52,891 nt of DNA, taken from contig NCGL01000048.1 in the NCBI GenBank assembly GCA_002256935.1, positions 1 through 52,891 of the forward strand, read 5' to 3'. Shown here in pieces: positions 23,312 through 34,242 of the stretch. This DNA comes from Bdellovibrio sp. 28-41-41. GTDB taxonomy: Bacteria; Bdellovibrionota; Bdellovibrionia; Bdellovibrionales; Bdellovibrionaceae. Made by a program: the position numbers and the translations under genes. How positions within the stretch are numbered: the stretch's first letter is position 1; each line of letters starts with the position of its first letter. The notes beneath the pieces are model-generated. The model had not been told where the DNA came from and ran no database searches. It saw nothing but the letters and a program-made list of their open reading frames with translations.

Positions 23312-26300
23312 ATGTATCGCTTAACGGCTATCGCTATTCTATTGTTTTCTCAATTCGTCCTTGCTCAAAACACGGTCGACCAAGTTGTGGTCTTTCCAGA
23401 TAAGACCTACCGTGGCTCCTTCAAATCGGTCAATCAAGCTACCGAGACTGTTAGTATCACTTCAGACGCAATCAAAAATGATTTCATCATTAAGATAAAA
23501 AACGCCGACGGCCAGAACCATGAAAATGTCGTCTGCACGGGCCGGCTATTTCAAAAACTGTCATGCGGCCTTAAGAATCTTGCCAACCTTCTCTATAGAG
23601 AGTTGTTTCGTGTAGAATACGCAGAAATTACTTGGAATGGCAAAAAAGTTGTCGATGCTAATGCGCTTAATAGAAACGTAGCCGCTGTTTCTGTCTCAGT
23701 AAAACCCGAAAGCACATTCACAAATCAAAAATCGGTGGCCGTGGAAATTCAAGATGTTTCCAATGTCACATCCACAGTTTCCATCAATGGGGCTGTAACT
23801 AAATCGTCAACGGCAAAAAGTTTTAGCTTCGATCTTGTTAATGGAAACAATAATATTGAGATCAAATCTCAAGACCAGTTTAACAACACGGCTTCACCAA
23901 TACTGATTTCAAATGTGGTTTTAGATCAATCAAACCCAAATGTTTCTCTATCTTCGAATGCTCCTATTTATGTTAATTCGCTACCTAAAACTTTAGCTGT
24001 CCAACTGATCTCAAACGAGCCTTTGAAATCGCTTCTTGTGAATTCAAATCAGGTTTCGCTTGATGAGAGTGGAAAAATTGGCGTCTATAATTTAAGCATT
24101 TTGCAATCTGGCGCCAATAGTGTCGCTGTTCAAGCGACAGATCTAGCGGGAAATGTATCAAATCAAAATTTATCGCTTTCGGTAATTCTCGACAACACTG
24201 CCCCTGCAATTTCTTTTGGAATAGCTGAGGGAACACTAACTAATCAAAGCTTGATCGTAATCCCTGTCAAAATCACAGAGGCCAATGATGTTCACTCAAT
24301 AATAAAAGTTAACGGCGTGGATGTACTCAGAACCGGCGCAAAGGAATTTGATTTCGAAGCTAGTCTTTTATTGGAAGGTGAAAATCAAGTTCAGGTTGAA
24401 AGTACCGATATCGCTGGAAATGTTTCTGTCTCTGAAATATTAAAAATAAATCGAGATACTATACCGCCAGTATTAACCATCACTTCTCCGACGCCGAATC
24501 AAATTTTGCAAGACATCCAGTTTACCTTGTCGGGCTCGTTTAGTGAGCCGGTAAGCAAGCTAAAAATAAACAACAAAGATATAGTTTTATCGTCAGATAA
24601 AAAATCATTTTCGATTCAGTACTTAACTCAATACGAAGGAACTCAGGAAATTCTATTTTACGCAGAGGACTTAGCCGGAAATATTTTAGAAAAATCAATG
24701 TCGATAGAAATTCATTCGCCGCTTCTAGTTCCTGAGTTAATTTCATTAACTCAGGTCGAAGACCAGGTTTTAATTCACGGCGCGCAGCAAGCCTCTCGAC
24801 CTGGCTTAACCATCAAAGCCAGCGAAGGTTTTTTAAGCTTTAACACTGATGAATCCGTCGTTAATCCAGACGGCAGTTTTTCATTAAAACTGACGCCATT
24901 CCAATCGGCGACAGTTTCAGTTGAAGACCCACGAGTGAACCAAACCTCGTCATTCGTTGTTCAGTTTAGCGGCATTACAAGACTTTCTGGTATTATTCGC
25001 GACATTAACGATGTCGCCATTCCAAATGTTACGGTCTCTCTATCCGGAACCACGTTTCAAACGCTAAGCAACGGTCAAGGGGCATTTAGTTTTGAGCTTA
25101 ATATTTCTGGTGACCAAACGCTTAATTTTGATGGATCGACCGCTCCGACTTCTTTTACTGGACCAAATCGATACTTTTCAAAATCTTCAATGTCTATAAA
25201 CCTCGGGTACGCTCAGCAAAATATTTTAAACAGACCGATTTACCTTACTCCGACTCTTTTAGATGGAACGCAGACACAAGTTGTGGCTAATCAATCTGCT
25301 AATGTCAGCAGTTCCCATGCTCCTGGGGTAGCACTAGTTGTTCCTTCTAACGCGAGTGTATTCCCATCTGGTTCTGGTCAAGGCAGTATAAATATTATGA
25401 CCATTCCTTCAGATAAAGTCACAGTGCCAGTTCCGGCCAGCGCAGTTCCAAATGCAGTGGTTTCTTTGGAGCCGTCCGGTTTGAAATTTAATCAGCGTGT
25501 GGAGTTAACGCTGCCAAACTCATACGAACTAAAGCCGAATACGGATATGGTAATCTTTAGTATGAATTCTGCCAAAGGTGCTTGGGAAATTGATGGTATT
25601 GCCAAAGTTTCTAGCGACGGGCAAAAAATCAAGACCCTTCCTAATCAAGGGATCTCACACTTTAGTATCGTTTATGCAGTTCCGCTGATGCCGACTCTGA
25701 CTGGGTTAGTTGACGGCAATTTAAATGCTGTTGATAGCAGCAAAGATTCCTACGAAACAAGTTTGCAGCTTCCATCGTTTAAAATTGGAGACGAATCATT
25801 CTCGCCCCAATTGAAATATAAGTCTAACTGGGCAAATCCCACCGCTTTTGTTTCTAATTATATCGAGATTCCGGAAAAGACGATTACTTACTCTAAGTCC
25901 TCGGCCTCACAAACAAGTTCGTATAGCTCCGTGTATGTTGGGAAAACTTGTGATATTTTTCGTTGTTATTCCCGTTATGCCGATTTTTACACAAATACGT
26001 TCTACAACTCAAGTGTAAATCTACTGTCTAGTTATGTGCCAAATGGAATTAAGTCGCAGTTTTTCATAAGCTCGATTAAATCTAGCGACATTGCGACAGG
26101 AAATATTTCTAGCGATCTATCCAAAGTAACGACGGAAATTTTTGATGATGGCGAACGTAAAGGCCTGGTTTCACAAATCGCCAATTTTTCTGATCTTAGT
26201 CAATTCTCTGCGTTACCGATGAGAAATATGGTATCTTATGCTGTCGAACTAAAAGACCCAAGCACAAATAAATACCTTGAATCGGGACTCTACCCATCAC

Positions 26301-29300
26301 TCGCAAGATATCAAATTCAATTAAAAAATCTTACGATCAAAACGGTTCAAGATAGTGTTACAAACAAAGGAAGATTTGATTCCAGCTACATTCCGGTAGA
26401 TCAACGAAATATTCAGCAAAATACGACCACTACGAAAACCACCCTAGAGACTCAAGTTTTAAATGACTTTCTTCCAAAAGATGTCACCGCAAACGTGGTA
26501 GTACAAAATAAAGTTGATTCCGAATCTGGTCGAGGATGGAAAATTAACGGGTATCAACAAATTCTAAACCCAGCAGCACGAAATATTGTAATTGAAGAAG
26601 CCGATGGTTCGGTAAGTACTTATGAAATGAGTAATATTATTTCTACTGTTTATCAGCCAAACAATCCTTCCATAAAATTAGATCAGGCTTTAGATTTCTC
26701 TCAATGGCCCAAAATAGTTACAAGTTACGTGTCGGGAAACGGAAAAAGCTACTTAGGAGAGGTTGATTTATCGCAAACGCAGCCTTCTTCTATTTTGGGT
26801 TTATTTGAAATAAACTCAGCTGCGGGGTCGATTGGGAATCAAGGCACCTATATTTGTATCGAGTCTAACTATACAGGATCATTTTCTACAACTCGGCACT
26901 CATACCTTTTTCAGCCGCAATTATCTAATTTAAGAAGAGCCTCTAATGGTAGATGGATTGCCTCTGATTCAAGATCGCATAGAGTGATTGAAATTGGATC
27001 GACACCAAAAGACGTTGCTGGGAAAAAGGCGTCTATTGAGGAAGTTCTAAGTTTGAACTTTGGCATTGAGCGAATCGATGCCAATTTAGATGGCGTGAAT
27101 CAAACATGCCAATCGGTTTTTGGGGTTGGTTGTGGAACGCCAGCTGTAGAACAAGCAAACTTGTCATGTACTTTGGCTCTTCCCAGTGAATGTCCTCCTG
27201 GAGTAATTTGTAAGCCAAGTCCGCCTAAAAAGTTTATTGCGAGCACGGGAGATGGTTATCTTTCTACGTATGAGGGTGACGACATTCAAGGGCTTGCGAC
27301 TTCTGGCCCCAACGGAATTGGTTTAAACTCCCCACAAGGTATTGCGCTAGATAGTTTGAATAACATCTATATTGCAGATTTTGGAAATAATCGCGTCAGG
27401 AAAATTGATGCTCAAACGTCGACTATTTCAACAGTAGCAGGAAACGGACAAAACTTTAATTTTCCAGAGAATCCAGGTTTAGGCACGAACGTATCGATCT
27501 ATCACCCTAAGCAACTATTAATAAATTCCCAAAACGAACTATTTATATCAACTGAAAAAGGACTAATTTTAAAACTTAAAGTAAATGGACAAATTGAAAG
27601 AGTCGCAGGTCTGCCTGTGGAAGAGGGCGGTGTTTTTGCGAATCAAACTAATGCCCTTGTGATGGCATTGAATAATCCGAATGGTATGGCCATTGATGAA
27701 TCGAAAAACTATTTATATGTGGCAGACACCGGTTACCATAGAGTAGTAAGGATTGATTTAACTAATAAGCAAGCAGACGTGATTGCGGGAAATGGAAGTT
27801 GTTCTTTGCAAGTAAGCGGTGATGGATCAGCAGCAACCAATGCCTCGTTATGTAGCCCAACTGCTGTTCACTTAGATAGTGATAAAAACCTAATTGTTCA
27901 AGAATCCGGCAGAAACGCTATTAGAAAGATACTTTTAACGGAGGACAACTTAAATCAAGAGATTACGTTTATTGCCAATAACAAGGATCAGTCTCGACTG
28001 ATCAAGAAGTTAGATGGTACTTGGGTTAGAAAGCTACGTGATGGCTCGGAAGTTAAATTTAACAACTCTGGCTTCCAGTCGTCTGTTACTGACCGCTTGG
28101 GCCGGATTACAAATTTTGAATATAATCTGGACGATCGAATTTCGAAAATCACATTCTTCTCTGGCCAAGTAATTAACTACTCTTACAGTGGGAATTTATT
28201 AACTGAAATTTCAGATAGTTCTGGGAAAAAAACTCAATTTAGCTATACGAATGCAAAACTGGTTGCAGTTCACCTACCTGACGGTACCGAAAAAAGTTTC
28301 GGTTATGACGAAAAGGGTCTAATGCTTTTTGAGCAAAATCAGTTAGGACAAAAAACTCAAGTCGAGTACTCCGAAAACAATCGCGTTTTGGGAGTGAAAC
28401 TCGCAGACAATACTGTTCTGGGTTCTTCTGATGCTGTCTCAAAGTCGCTTGTAAGCGGTTCAAATGATCGCGCCCTTTTAAACGGGGTGGGAATAAATAA
28501 TAACCAAAGCAATTCAAATATTATAGATGGAAATGGCGGATCTACCGTGCTCGTCCCGGATATTAATGGATATACTTCTATGATTTCTAATGCCATGGGT
28601 GCTCAGACAACTATAAATCGTGATTTCGAGGGACTGCCGCTAGGAATTCAGCGTCCTACTGGCCACTCCACCCAATATACATACGATCCAATTACAAAAG
28701 ATGTTTTAACTGTAAGCGAATACTATAATTTAGATACCGATCCGATTCTAAAAAAATACAGCTATAATTCCTATGGACAAGTACTAACTGAAACTCATTC
28801 AGTTAGGTCACTTCCTGATCAAGTAACGACAAAAGAATACTCAAGCTCAGGCCAACTTATCAAGGTAACTTCTCCAGATGGAAGCAAAGTTGAATTTTCC
28901 TATGACAGCAATGGCTTTCAGCGAACTAAAACTATTTATCCTTCAATAGGTTCGTCAGGTTTGACAACAACATATATTCGGAATCAGAATGGCTGGCCAA
29001 CAAAGATTATTTTCTCTGACAATAAAGAGATTAATTTTATATATGACTTATCTGGCAACGTAGTTGAAAAAAGTGAAAATATTGGTTCAAATCAAGAAGC
29101 AGTAAGTAAGTTTGAGTATGATCTTTTTAATCGGCTGAAAAAGGTTACATCGCCAAAAAATGAAGTCACTATTTACTCATACGACGATGTCGGAAACTTG
29201 GTCTCGATACTAGATCCTAAAAACAGGTTGGCAACCTACGAATATAATAGTCGAAATCAAATGGTTAAAAAAACCGATGCTTTCGGGGCCGTGACCGAAA

Positions 29301-31348
29301 TGAATTACGACGGGAACAACAACGTAATTTATATGAAAGATCCAAACGGAAGCGTTCGTACGATGGCGTATAACTTGGTAAACGACTTATTACAGGTAAA
29401 TATGCCAGACGATGTATTTAGATACATCTATGATATCCCAGGTGAATCTCCAGTTGCAATAAGCAATAAAAATTCGAATATCTCTTTTTTCAGAAACCTT
29501 AAGGGCCAAAATTTATACGAATCGATTAGTGGAAGCGGCGATTTGTCTAGCTATCCTGAATTCTATATTTCCTCAGAATATAATAAGCGAGACCTACTTT
29601 TTGAGCAACAGACGAGCGTTGGAAATCTGACCTACTCTTATGATGAACTAAATCGGCCATCCAACTTAAACGCATTTTCAAGAAACTATGGATTCAGCTA
29701 CGATAGTGCGTCTCGATTAGTCGAAATTTCAAGAGGAGTATTGAAATCTTCATATAGCTATCAGAGCCAAATGTTAGATAAAATTACACATTCTCGTTCG
29801 GGAGTTTCTTTATCAGAGACTGCATTCAGCTACGATTCCCGAAACTACCCAGTTCAAAAACGCACGTTAGCCAGCGTAACTGATTTTGGTTACGACTCAA
29901 ATGGTCAACTAGTTCAAGCTTCGGGAGGACAAACCGAGACCTATAGTTACGACAACCTTAGAAATCGATTGTCAGATTCCAGCAGAACATACGAGTATGA
30001 TGTGACCGGACAAAGATTAAACCAAGACTCATTTTTTACTTATCAATACGATAACAACGGCAACCTAATTAATAAAATTTCCCGGGACGGTTTAAAGAAG
30101 TCTCATCATTATCAATATTCAAGTTTAAATCAGTTGGTAAAGGTACAGATTATGAGTGGCAGTATTGGCTCTCTTGCCACAATCCAGGAGATCAGCTACG
30201 CTTATGATGTGTTAGGACGGCGAATGCAAAAAACTGTGAAAAACTTTGCTAACTCGAGTGCATATGCAAGAAGGTATGCGTATAACGGATCAAATGTAAT
30301 TGCGGAATACGATGGCAATAACGACCTATTAGCAAAATATTCTCATTCACCTCTCAGTGCCGACGATATTCTAGATGCTGAAATAACAGATCAAGGCGTC
30401 TTGGCAGGACTAAGCGCACAAGCAGGTGTCTTTCACTATTTAAAAGATCATTTAAACTCAGTAACCGAAGTTGCAGATGCAAATGGAAGCGTCATTCAAA
30501 AATACGAGTATTCCAGTTTCGGCGAAATCAATAATATCAAAAACGCAAATGATGTCGTTGTTGAATTTAGCCAAGCACCGCTGCGTACCAGCTTTACCTA
30601 CACAGGAAGAGAATATGAAGCTGAAACAGGGCTATTGTATTATCGCGCAAGATACTACGATCCAAGCAATGGAAGATTTTTACAGCAGGATACTGACCCA
30701 GGAAGCTTAAGAAATCCAGCGAGCGTGATTAACAAATACACCTATGCTGATAACCGCCCGATTTTATTAAATGATCCAAGCGGTAAATTTCCACTTCTTG
30801 CTGCCGTCGTTGTCGCTGGAGTGGTGGGTGGTATTTTTGGAGGCTACAATGCTTCAAGAAACGGTATGAGTTTCTGGTCAGGGTTCGCATCTGGCGCAGC
30901 AATTGGTATACTTAGTGTCGGAGCCACTTGGGCTGGAGCCGCAGCTTTGACTTCAGCTGTCGGAGCAATGGGGTACGCAGTTGGAGGAGGATCTGCTCTT
31001 GGCATAATATCCGGCGCTGTCGGTGGTGCAATTGGCAATATGGCGCTCTATGGAGGAGTGTTCGGGGCACGTGGCACATCACTATTTATTGCCGGACTAG
31101 CCGGTGCACTAAGCGGAGGGATCGCTGGCGCATACGGCTCAAACTATGGCCAATCCGGTGGGATAGTTGCGCCAGCAAATCAAGCGGCTTCGATAGAAGC
31201 AGTAGATTCATTCAATAGAACTATTACTCCGATCGATATCACTAACGATCCAACAAGTTTTATAAATGATCTCTTTAGACAAAATCCAGACGGAAGCTGG
31301 ACAAATGGCGCTCCTTCAATGGATGGGCCTCCAGTTTATAGGCATTAG
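23312..31348 (+). CDS. giant exported RHS/YD-repeat protein
   Basis: The 2678-residue protein starts with a signal peptide (LTAIAILLFSQFVLAQ). Residues 100-470 are tandem Ig-like beta-sandwich modules (DLAGNVS, DIAGNVS repeats). Near 553-600 is a carboxypeptidase-regulatory-like module (IRDINDVAIPNVTVSLSG), and 680-800 resembles a ZU5-like domain. NHL propeller repeats lie near 1340 and 1455 (GIALDSLNNIYIADFGNNRV, GMAIDESKNYLYVADTGYHR). From about 1565 to 2430 there are YD repeats, ending in the RHS core LLYYRARYYDPSNGRFLQQD (about 2440). The last 190 residues are a Gly-zipper hydrophobic stretch and a short polar tail. Such proteins form a cocoon enclosing a C-terminal toxin or adhesin. Here I recognise no toxin fold in the short tail. 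AAGGGGAG precedes the ATG. Confidence 0.9.
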   Translation: MYRLTAIAILLFSQFVLAQNTVDQVVVFPDKTYRGSFKSVNQATETVSITSDAIKNDFIIKIKNADGQNHENVVCTGRLFQKLSCGLKNLANLLYRELFRVEYAEITWNGKKVVDANALNRNVAAVSVSVKPESTFTNQKSVAVEIQDVSNVTSTVSINGAVTKSSTAKSFSFDLVNGNNNIEIKSQDQFNNTASPILISNVVLDQSNPNVSLSSNAPIYVNSLPKTLAVQLISNEPLKSLLVNSNQVSLDESGKIGVYNLSILQSGANSVAVQATDLAGNVSNQNLSLSVILDNTAPAISFGIAEGTLTNQSLIVIPVKITEANDVHSIIKVNGVDVLRTGAKEFDFEASLLLEGENQVQVESTDIAGNVSVSEILKINRDTIPPVLTITSPTPNQILQDIQFTLSGSFSEPVSKLKINNKDIVLSSDKKSFSIQYLTQYEGTQEILFYAEDLAGNILEKSMSIEIHSPLLVPELISLTQVEDQVLIHGAQQASRPGLTIKASEGFLSFNTDESVVNPDGSFSLKLTPFQSATVSVEDPRVNQTSSFVVQFSGITRLSGIIRDINDVAIPNVTVSLSGTTFQTLSNGQGAFSFELNISGDQTLNFDGSTAPTSFTGPNRYFSKSSMSINLGYAQQNILNRPIYLTPTLLDGTQTQVVANQSANVSSSHAPGVALVVPSNASVFPSGSGQGSINIMTIPSDKVTVPVPASAVPNAVVSLEPSGLKFNQRVELTLPNSYELKPNTDMVIFSMNSAKGAWEIDGIAKVSSDGQKIKTLPNQGISHFSIVYAVPLMPTLTGLVDGNLNAVDSSKDSYETSLQLPSFKIGDESFSPQLKYKSNWANPTAFVSNYIEIPEKTITYSKSSASQTSSYSSVYVGKTCDIFRCYSRYADFYTNTFYNSSVNLLSSYVPNGIKSQFFISSIKSSDIATGNISSDLSKVTTEIFDDGERKGLVSQIANFSDLSQFSALPMRNMVSYAVELKDPSTNKYLESGLYPSLARYQIQLKNLTIKTVQDSVTNKGRFDSSYIPVDQRNIQQNTTTTKTTLETQVLNDFLPKDVTANVVVQNKVDSESGRGWKINGYQQILNPAARNIVIEEADGSVSTYEMSNIISTVYQPNNPSIKLDQALDFSQWPKIVTSYVSGNGKSYLGEVDLSQTQPSSILGLFEINSAAGSIGNQGTYICIESNYTGSFSTTRHSYLFQPQLSNLRRASNGRWIASDSRSHRVIEIGSTPKDVAGKKASIEEVLSLNFGIERIDANLDGVNQTCQSVFGVGCGTPAVEQANLSCTLALPSECPPGVICKPSPPKKFIASTGDGYLSTYEGDDIQGLATSGPNGIGLNSPQGIALDSLNNIYIADFGNNRVRKIDAQTSTISTVAGNGQNFNFPENPGLGTNVSIYHPKQLLINSQNELFISTEKGLILKLKVNGQIERVAGLPVEEGGVFANQTNALVMALNNPNGMAIDESKNYLYVADTGYHRVVRIDLTNKQADVIAGNGSCSLQVSGDGSAATNASLCSPTAVHLDSDKNLIVQESGRNAIRKILLTEDNLNQEITFIANNKDQSRLIKKLDGTWVRKLRDGSEVKFNNSGFQSSVTDRLGRITNFEYNLDDRISKITFFSGQVINYSYSGNLLTEISDSSGKKTQFSYTNAKLVAVHLPDGTEKSFGYDEKGLMLFEQNQLGQKTQVEYSENNRVLGVKLADNTVLGSSDAVSKSLVSGSNDRALLNGVGINNNQSNSNIIDGNGGSTVLVPDINGYTSMISNAMGAQTTINRDFEGLPLGIQRPTGHSTQYTYDPITKDVLTVSEYYNLDTDPILKKYSYNSYGQVLTETHSVRSLPDQVTTKEYSSSGQLIKVTSPDGSKVEFSYDSNGFQRTKTIYPSIGSSGLTTTYIRNQNGWPTKIIFSDNKEINFIYDLSGNVVEKSENIGSNQEAVSKFEYDLFNRLKKVTSPKNEVTIYSYDDVGNLVSILDPKNRLATYEYNSRNQMVKKTDAFGAVTEMNYDGNNNVIYMKDPNGSVRTMAYNLVNDLLQVNMPDDVFRYIYDIPGESPVAISNKNSNISFFRNLKGQNLYESISGSGDLSSYPEFYISSEYNKRDLLFEQQTSVGNLTYSYDELNRPSNLNAFSRNYGFSYDSASRLVEISRGVLKSSYSYQSQMLDKITHSRSGVSLSETAFSYDSRNYPVQKRTLASVTDFGYDSNGQLVQASGGQTETYSYDNLRNRLSDSSRTYEYDVTGQRLNQDSFFTYQYDNNGNLINKISRDGLKKSHHYQYSSLNQLVKVQIMSGSIGSLATIQEISYAYDVLGRRMQKTVKNFANSSAYARRYAYNGSNVIAEYDGNNDLLAKYSHSPLSADDILDAEITDQGVLAGLSAQAGVFHYLKDHLNSVTEVADANGSVIQKYEYSSFGEINNIKNANDVVVEFSQAPLRTSFTYTGREYEAETGLLYYRARYYDPSNGRFLQQDTDPGSLRNPASVINKYTYADNRPILLNDPSGKFPLLAAVVVAGVVGGIFGGYNASRNGMSFWSGFASGAAIGILSVGATWAGAAALTSAVGAMGYAVGGGSALGIISGAVGGAIGNMALYGGVFGARGTSLFIAGLAGALSGGIAGAYGSNYGQSGGIVAPANQAASIEAVDSFNRTITPIDITNDPTSFINDLFRQNPDGSWTNGAPSMDGPPVYRH

Positions 31349-31349
31349 G

Positions 31350-31952
31350 ATGGAAAAAATTTATTCTGCAAATTTGGTATATAAAAGCTACTTAGAGTTT
31401 ATTTTCTCCAAAGTTAAGCAAAAGAATGTTGTTGCAGTCCCTTTTGTATTTTATTTTTTCTTTTTTTTCTTGAATCTTTCAGGAAAGACTATTTTTCTCT
31501 CAATCGAGAACGGTAAGTTTAAACCTGTCTCTTTTGATATGATAGTTGCTCAGTTAGAATATTTGGCTATTTATATACCAATTCTATTTATCTTGTATTT
31601 GATATTTGCATCGGGAATGTGGTTTCAGAAATTTACTATTCGTCAAAACAAAATCATTGATTTGTTTCCTACGGAAAAGGAGTTTAGCTTGTCCGACATT
31701 GCACGGGTCGTTCTGTTCTCTCCAAACTTAGGGCAAATTATTTTACAACCAGCTTCTAGCAAATTAACACATACAGTTTATTGGCATGGGAAAAATGAGA
31801 AAGACTGGCTAGAATTTATTGGCAAAATTGAGTCAATAAAACCTTCAATAAAAGACAAAATTTATGTAAAAAAAAGTAAATGGGGTTCTGGTGAAATTAA
31901 ACAATCAACTGTCACAGACAGTTACTCTGAAATATTGAAGATATATAGTTGA
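31350..31952 (+). CDS. two-helix membrane protein directly behind the RHS gene
   Basis: The ATG at 31350 begins two nt after the RHS stop; a longer frame reaching back into the RHS gene is unlikely. The 200-residue product has two transmembrane helices (FVFYFFFFFLNL and LAIYIPILFILYLIFASG), then a soluble domain of about 100 residues with a bacterial PH-like layout (FTIRQNKIIDLFPTEKEFS, IILQPASSKLTHTVYW). Close coupling to the RHS gene makes a cognate accessory or immunity protein possible. I know no family match. It shares its layout with the next gene at 32197. Confidence 0.65.
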   Translation: MEKIYSANLVYKSYLEFIFSKVKQKNVVAVPFVFYFFFFFLNLSGKTIFLSIENGKFKPVSFDMIVAQLEYLAIYIPILFILYLIFASGMWFQKFTIRQNKIIDLFPTEKEFSLSDIARVVLFSPNLGQIILQPASSKLTHTVYWHGKNEKDWLEFIGKIESIKPSIKDKIYVKKSKWGSGEIKQSTVTDSYSEILKIYS

Positions 31953-32196
31953 ACGACTGAAAGCTCTGAAAATAGGATCAAGTGTGGGAACCTTGTTGCA
32001 GCTGGAAAGTGTCGTTTCAAAATGACTCATTTTAATAACTAAATTAAATTTATTCACTATAGATGCTTAGGTCCCGGTGTGAAGCAAACAAAATAAAATA
32101 ACTTTTCGTTCAACCTTAAGTAAAATATCCGATAAAACCAAACAAGCCAGAAAACCATTCGCAAATTTTTAGAGTAGGAATAAACACGAGTAAACT

Positions 32197-32679
32197 ATGA
32201 AATACACCGAAACAGAAGAGGTTCTTCATATTAAAGGATTTGATTTAGAGTTTTGCCTCCTAAACGGTTTATCCGCATTTGTTATTTCCCTGGTGGGCCT
32301 TTACATTTATTTTTTGTTTAGTCAGACCCCATATGCCGGAGCAGAATTTTTTGGCATTACCATATTCGCTGTATCTTTTTCATGTCTAGTTTACCTATTT
32401 TTAGGCTACAAGTTCTTTGAGATCTTTATTACTGCTCGTTCAATCAAAATAAACTTTTTATGGCGTGTCTGGAAAATCGAAAACGGAGAAATAAAAATTA
32501 GGGTTCAAAATAGCTATAGGCCAACGGGGTGGATTATCACGTTCTATTTTGAATCAGGACGTATTTCACTCCCCGTCTTGAAAAATGATAAAGCACTAGA
32601 ATTTATCGAAAAAATGAAAATTCATTACAAGAAACCAATAACTATCATTGACCACCAATATTCTAAAAATCGTAATTAA
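32197..32679 (+). CDS. second two-helix membrane protein after the RHS gene
   Basis: The 160 residues contain two transmembrane helices (NGLSAFVISLVGLYIYFLF and GITIFAVSFSCLVYLFLGY) and then a small beta-rich domain (ITARSIKINFLWRVWKIENG, WIITFYFESGRISLPVLK), again like a bacterial PH domain. Topology and order match the gene at 31350 although the sequences are strongly diverged. They may be ancient duplicates. A 244-nt gap without recognisable signals separates the two. Role unknown; an immunity-like function towards the RHS protein is a hypothesis from position. Confidence 0.6.
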   Translation: MKYTETEEVLHIKGFDLEFCLLNGLSAFVISLVGLYIYFLFSQTPYAGAEFFGITIFAVSFSCLVYLFLGYKFFEIFITARSIKINFLWRVWKIENGEIKIRVQNSYRPTGWIITFYFESGRISLPVLKNDKALEFIEKMKIHYKKPITIIDHQYSKNRN

Positions 32680-32720
32680 TAGTTTTTCATTATTTTCGTT
32701 TGAATAGCAAACTTGGAGCC

Positions 32721-34130
32721 CTACATTCCAACCTTAAACATGAAAGATCCAAAATCGTTGCTTTTACCAACAATCGCTAACTTGGAATCACTAGTTAAAA
32801 ATAGGTTTGCATAATAGATACGGCCAGGTTCTAAATTGTTGGAAATTCCGGAAACACCAAATTTGGAATCAATTGTCCCATCGATGTTATATCGCATCAA
32901 AAAAACGCTACTATTAGAGCTAGTTGGAGATTTAATTCCAGCTACTACTATTTTCCCATCTGGCTGGATCAACATAGATGATGACTCGTTGTTATATTCT
33001 GAAACCTTGTCACCCGCTCCACCCAAAACAAAACCGCTGCCTCCGGCAAAAGTTGTATCAAAAGTTCCATTCGCCGTAAGTCGCACAATTTGAATGGACC
33101 TTCCCAATGTCGAATCCCCATAGCCAGCCACAACAATTTTTCCATCCGTCTGAGCTGCCACATGCTTGCAGAAAAAGCTGAATGTATCTGGGATTTTTAG
33201 TAACAATTTTCCCGATTGCCCAAAAGTCGTATCAAGTGAACCGTCGGTTAAGTACCTTGCGACAATACATGGGCTAAATGACGGGCCATTAGAAGCACCG
33301 ATCACTATAATTTTTCCGTCGGATTGAATAGTTGAATCTCTAGGATAATCGCGGGAGTTGGACGCAAATGAAGTGGTGACCATACTAGAGTTTCCAAAAC
33401 TATAGTCAGGGGTACCATCATTTTTAAATCTAGTTAAAAAAAATGAAGAAGTAGCGGAAAAACCTGAAAAATAAACATCTCCGACAACAACTGTTTTTTC
33501 ATCAGGCTGAACTAACACTTTCGAAATAGACAAATAACTTGTCGAATAGTCGATTAATACTTTTCCTTGAGTCCCGTATGCGTTGTCGACACTTCCGTCT
33601 TGGTTGTACCGAACCAAAGCAATCTTTCCAATCGGAACAAGTGGCGTAAAGCTACCGGCTGCAATTAGCTTTAAATCTGGTTGTACGGCAAAATTCGACA
33701 CGTTAGACTGTCCAGCTCCAAAACTAGTTTGGACGGTACCATTTGTTGAACCAAAAGATGAATCGACGGTACCCGAAATTGAAAATTTGCCGACGGAAAA
33801 CAGAGTATTGTTTCCGCTATTTGAGTACCCACCTAAAAAAATGTTTTCACCAACTAGTATGTTGGCCGTAAAAAGCTCATTACCAAAAAATTTTACCCCA
33901 AAAGTAGTATCTAAATAACCGGCCTTAATACCGCTACCTGGGCTCAAAGGACTATCTGCCACCATTGGCGAATTTGTAGAGGCAACGTCGTTAGAAGGAT
34001 TTGATTCACTACAACCAATAGTCAAAGTAAAACAAAAAATTGGAATCAAAATCAATAAATATGAATTGGGTTTTATTTTATCGACACTCAATATAGTTGT
34101 ATCGGAAATATAGTAATTTACATCAATCAA
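32721..34130 (-). CDS. delta-60 repeat lipoprotein
   Basis: The protein of about 469 residues is built of repeats of the delta-60 type (TIGR02608-like), with units such as RYLTDGSLDTTFGQSGKL, RYNQDGSVDNAYGTQGKV and VQPDEKTVVVG/QSDGKIIVIG pairs. These likely form a beta-propeller-like surface domain. A lipobox (TIGC, Cys40) follows a hydrophobic helix, so it is a lipoprotein. The start is uncertain: TTG 34130 gives an unusually long, polar leader before the signal, and a TTG near codon 14 would give a more normal one. No ATG is in frame. Ligand unknown. It lies convergent with the two-helix genes. Confidence 0.8.
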   Translation of the reverse strand: MIDVNYYISDTTILSVDKIKPNSYLLILIPIFCFTLTIGCSESNPSNDVASTNSPMVADSPLSPGSGIKAGYLDTTFGVKFFGNELFTANILVGENIFLGGYSNSGNNTLFSVGKFSISGTVDSSFGSTNGTVQTSFGAGQSNVSNFAVQPDLKLIAAGSFTPLVPIGKIALVRYNQDGSVDNAYGTQGKVLIDYSTSYLSISKVLVQPDEKTVVVGDVYFSGFSATSSFFLTRFKNDGTPDYSFGNSSMVTTSFASNSRDYPRDSTIQSDGKIIVIGASNGPSFSPCIVARYLTDGSLDTTFGQSGKLLLKIPDTFSFFCKHVAAQTDGKIVVAGYGDSTLGRSIQIVRLTANGTFDTTFAGGSGFVLGGAGDKVSEYNNESSSMLIQPDGKIVVAGIKSPTSSNSSVFLMRYNIDGTIDSKFGVSGISNNLEPGRIYYANLFLTSDSKLAIVGKSNDFGSFMFKVGM

Positions 34131-34242
34131 ATCCCTTTAACATCCGACCCAACCCCGTCTACGAAATGGCGTCTCGTAATGATAAAACTTCCCCTCCGTT
34201 CAAAACCGGTTTTTAACTGAGAAGAACCCAGTCCTCGTAAAA

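Noticed and set aside
32836..33918. Two plus-strand frames inside the delta-60 repeat gene (85 and 111 residues)
   Set aside because: Shadow frames opposite a repeat-rich gene, with no ribosome sites.
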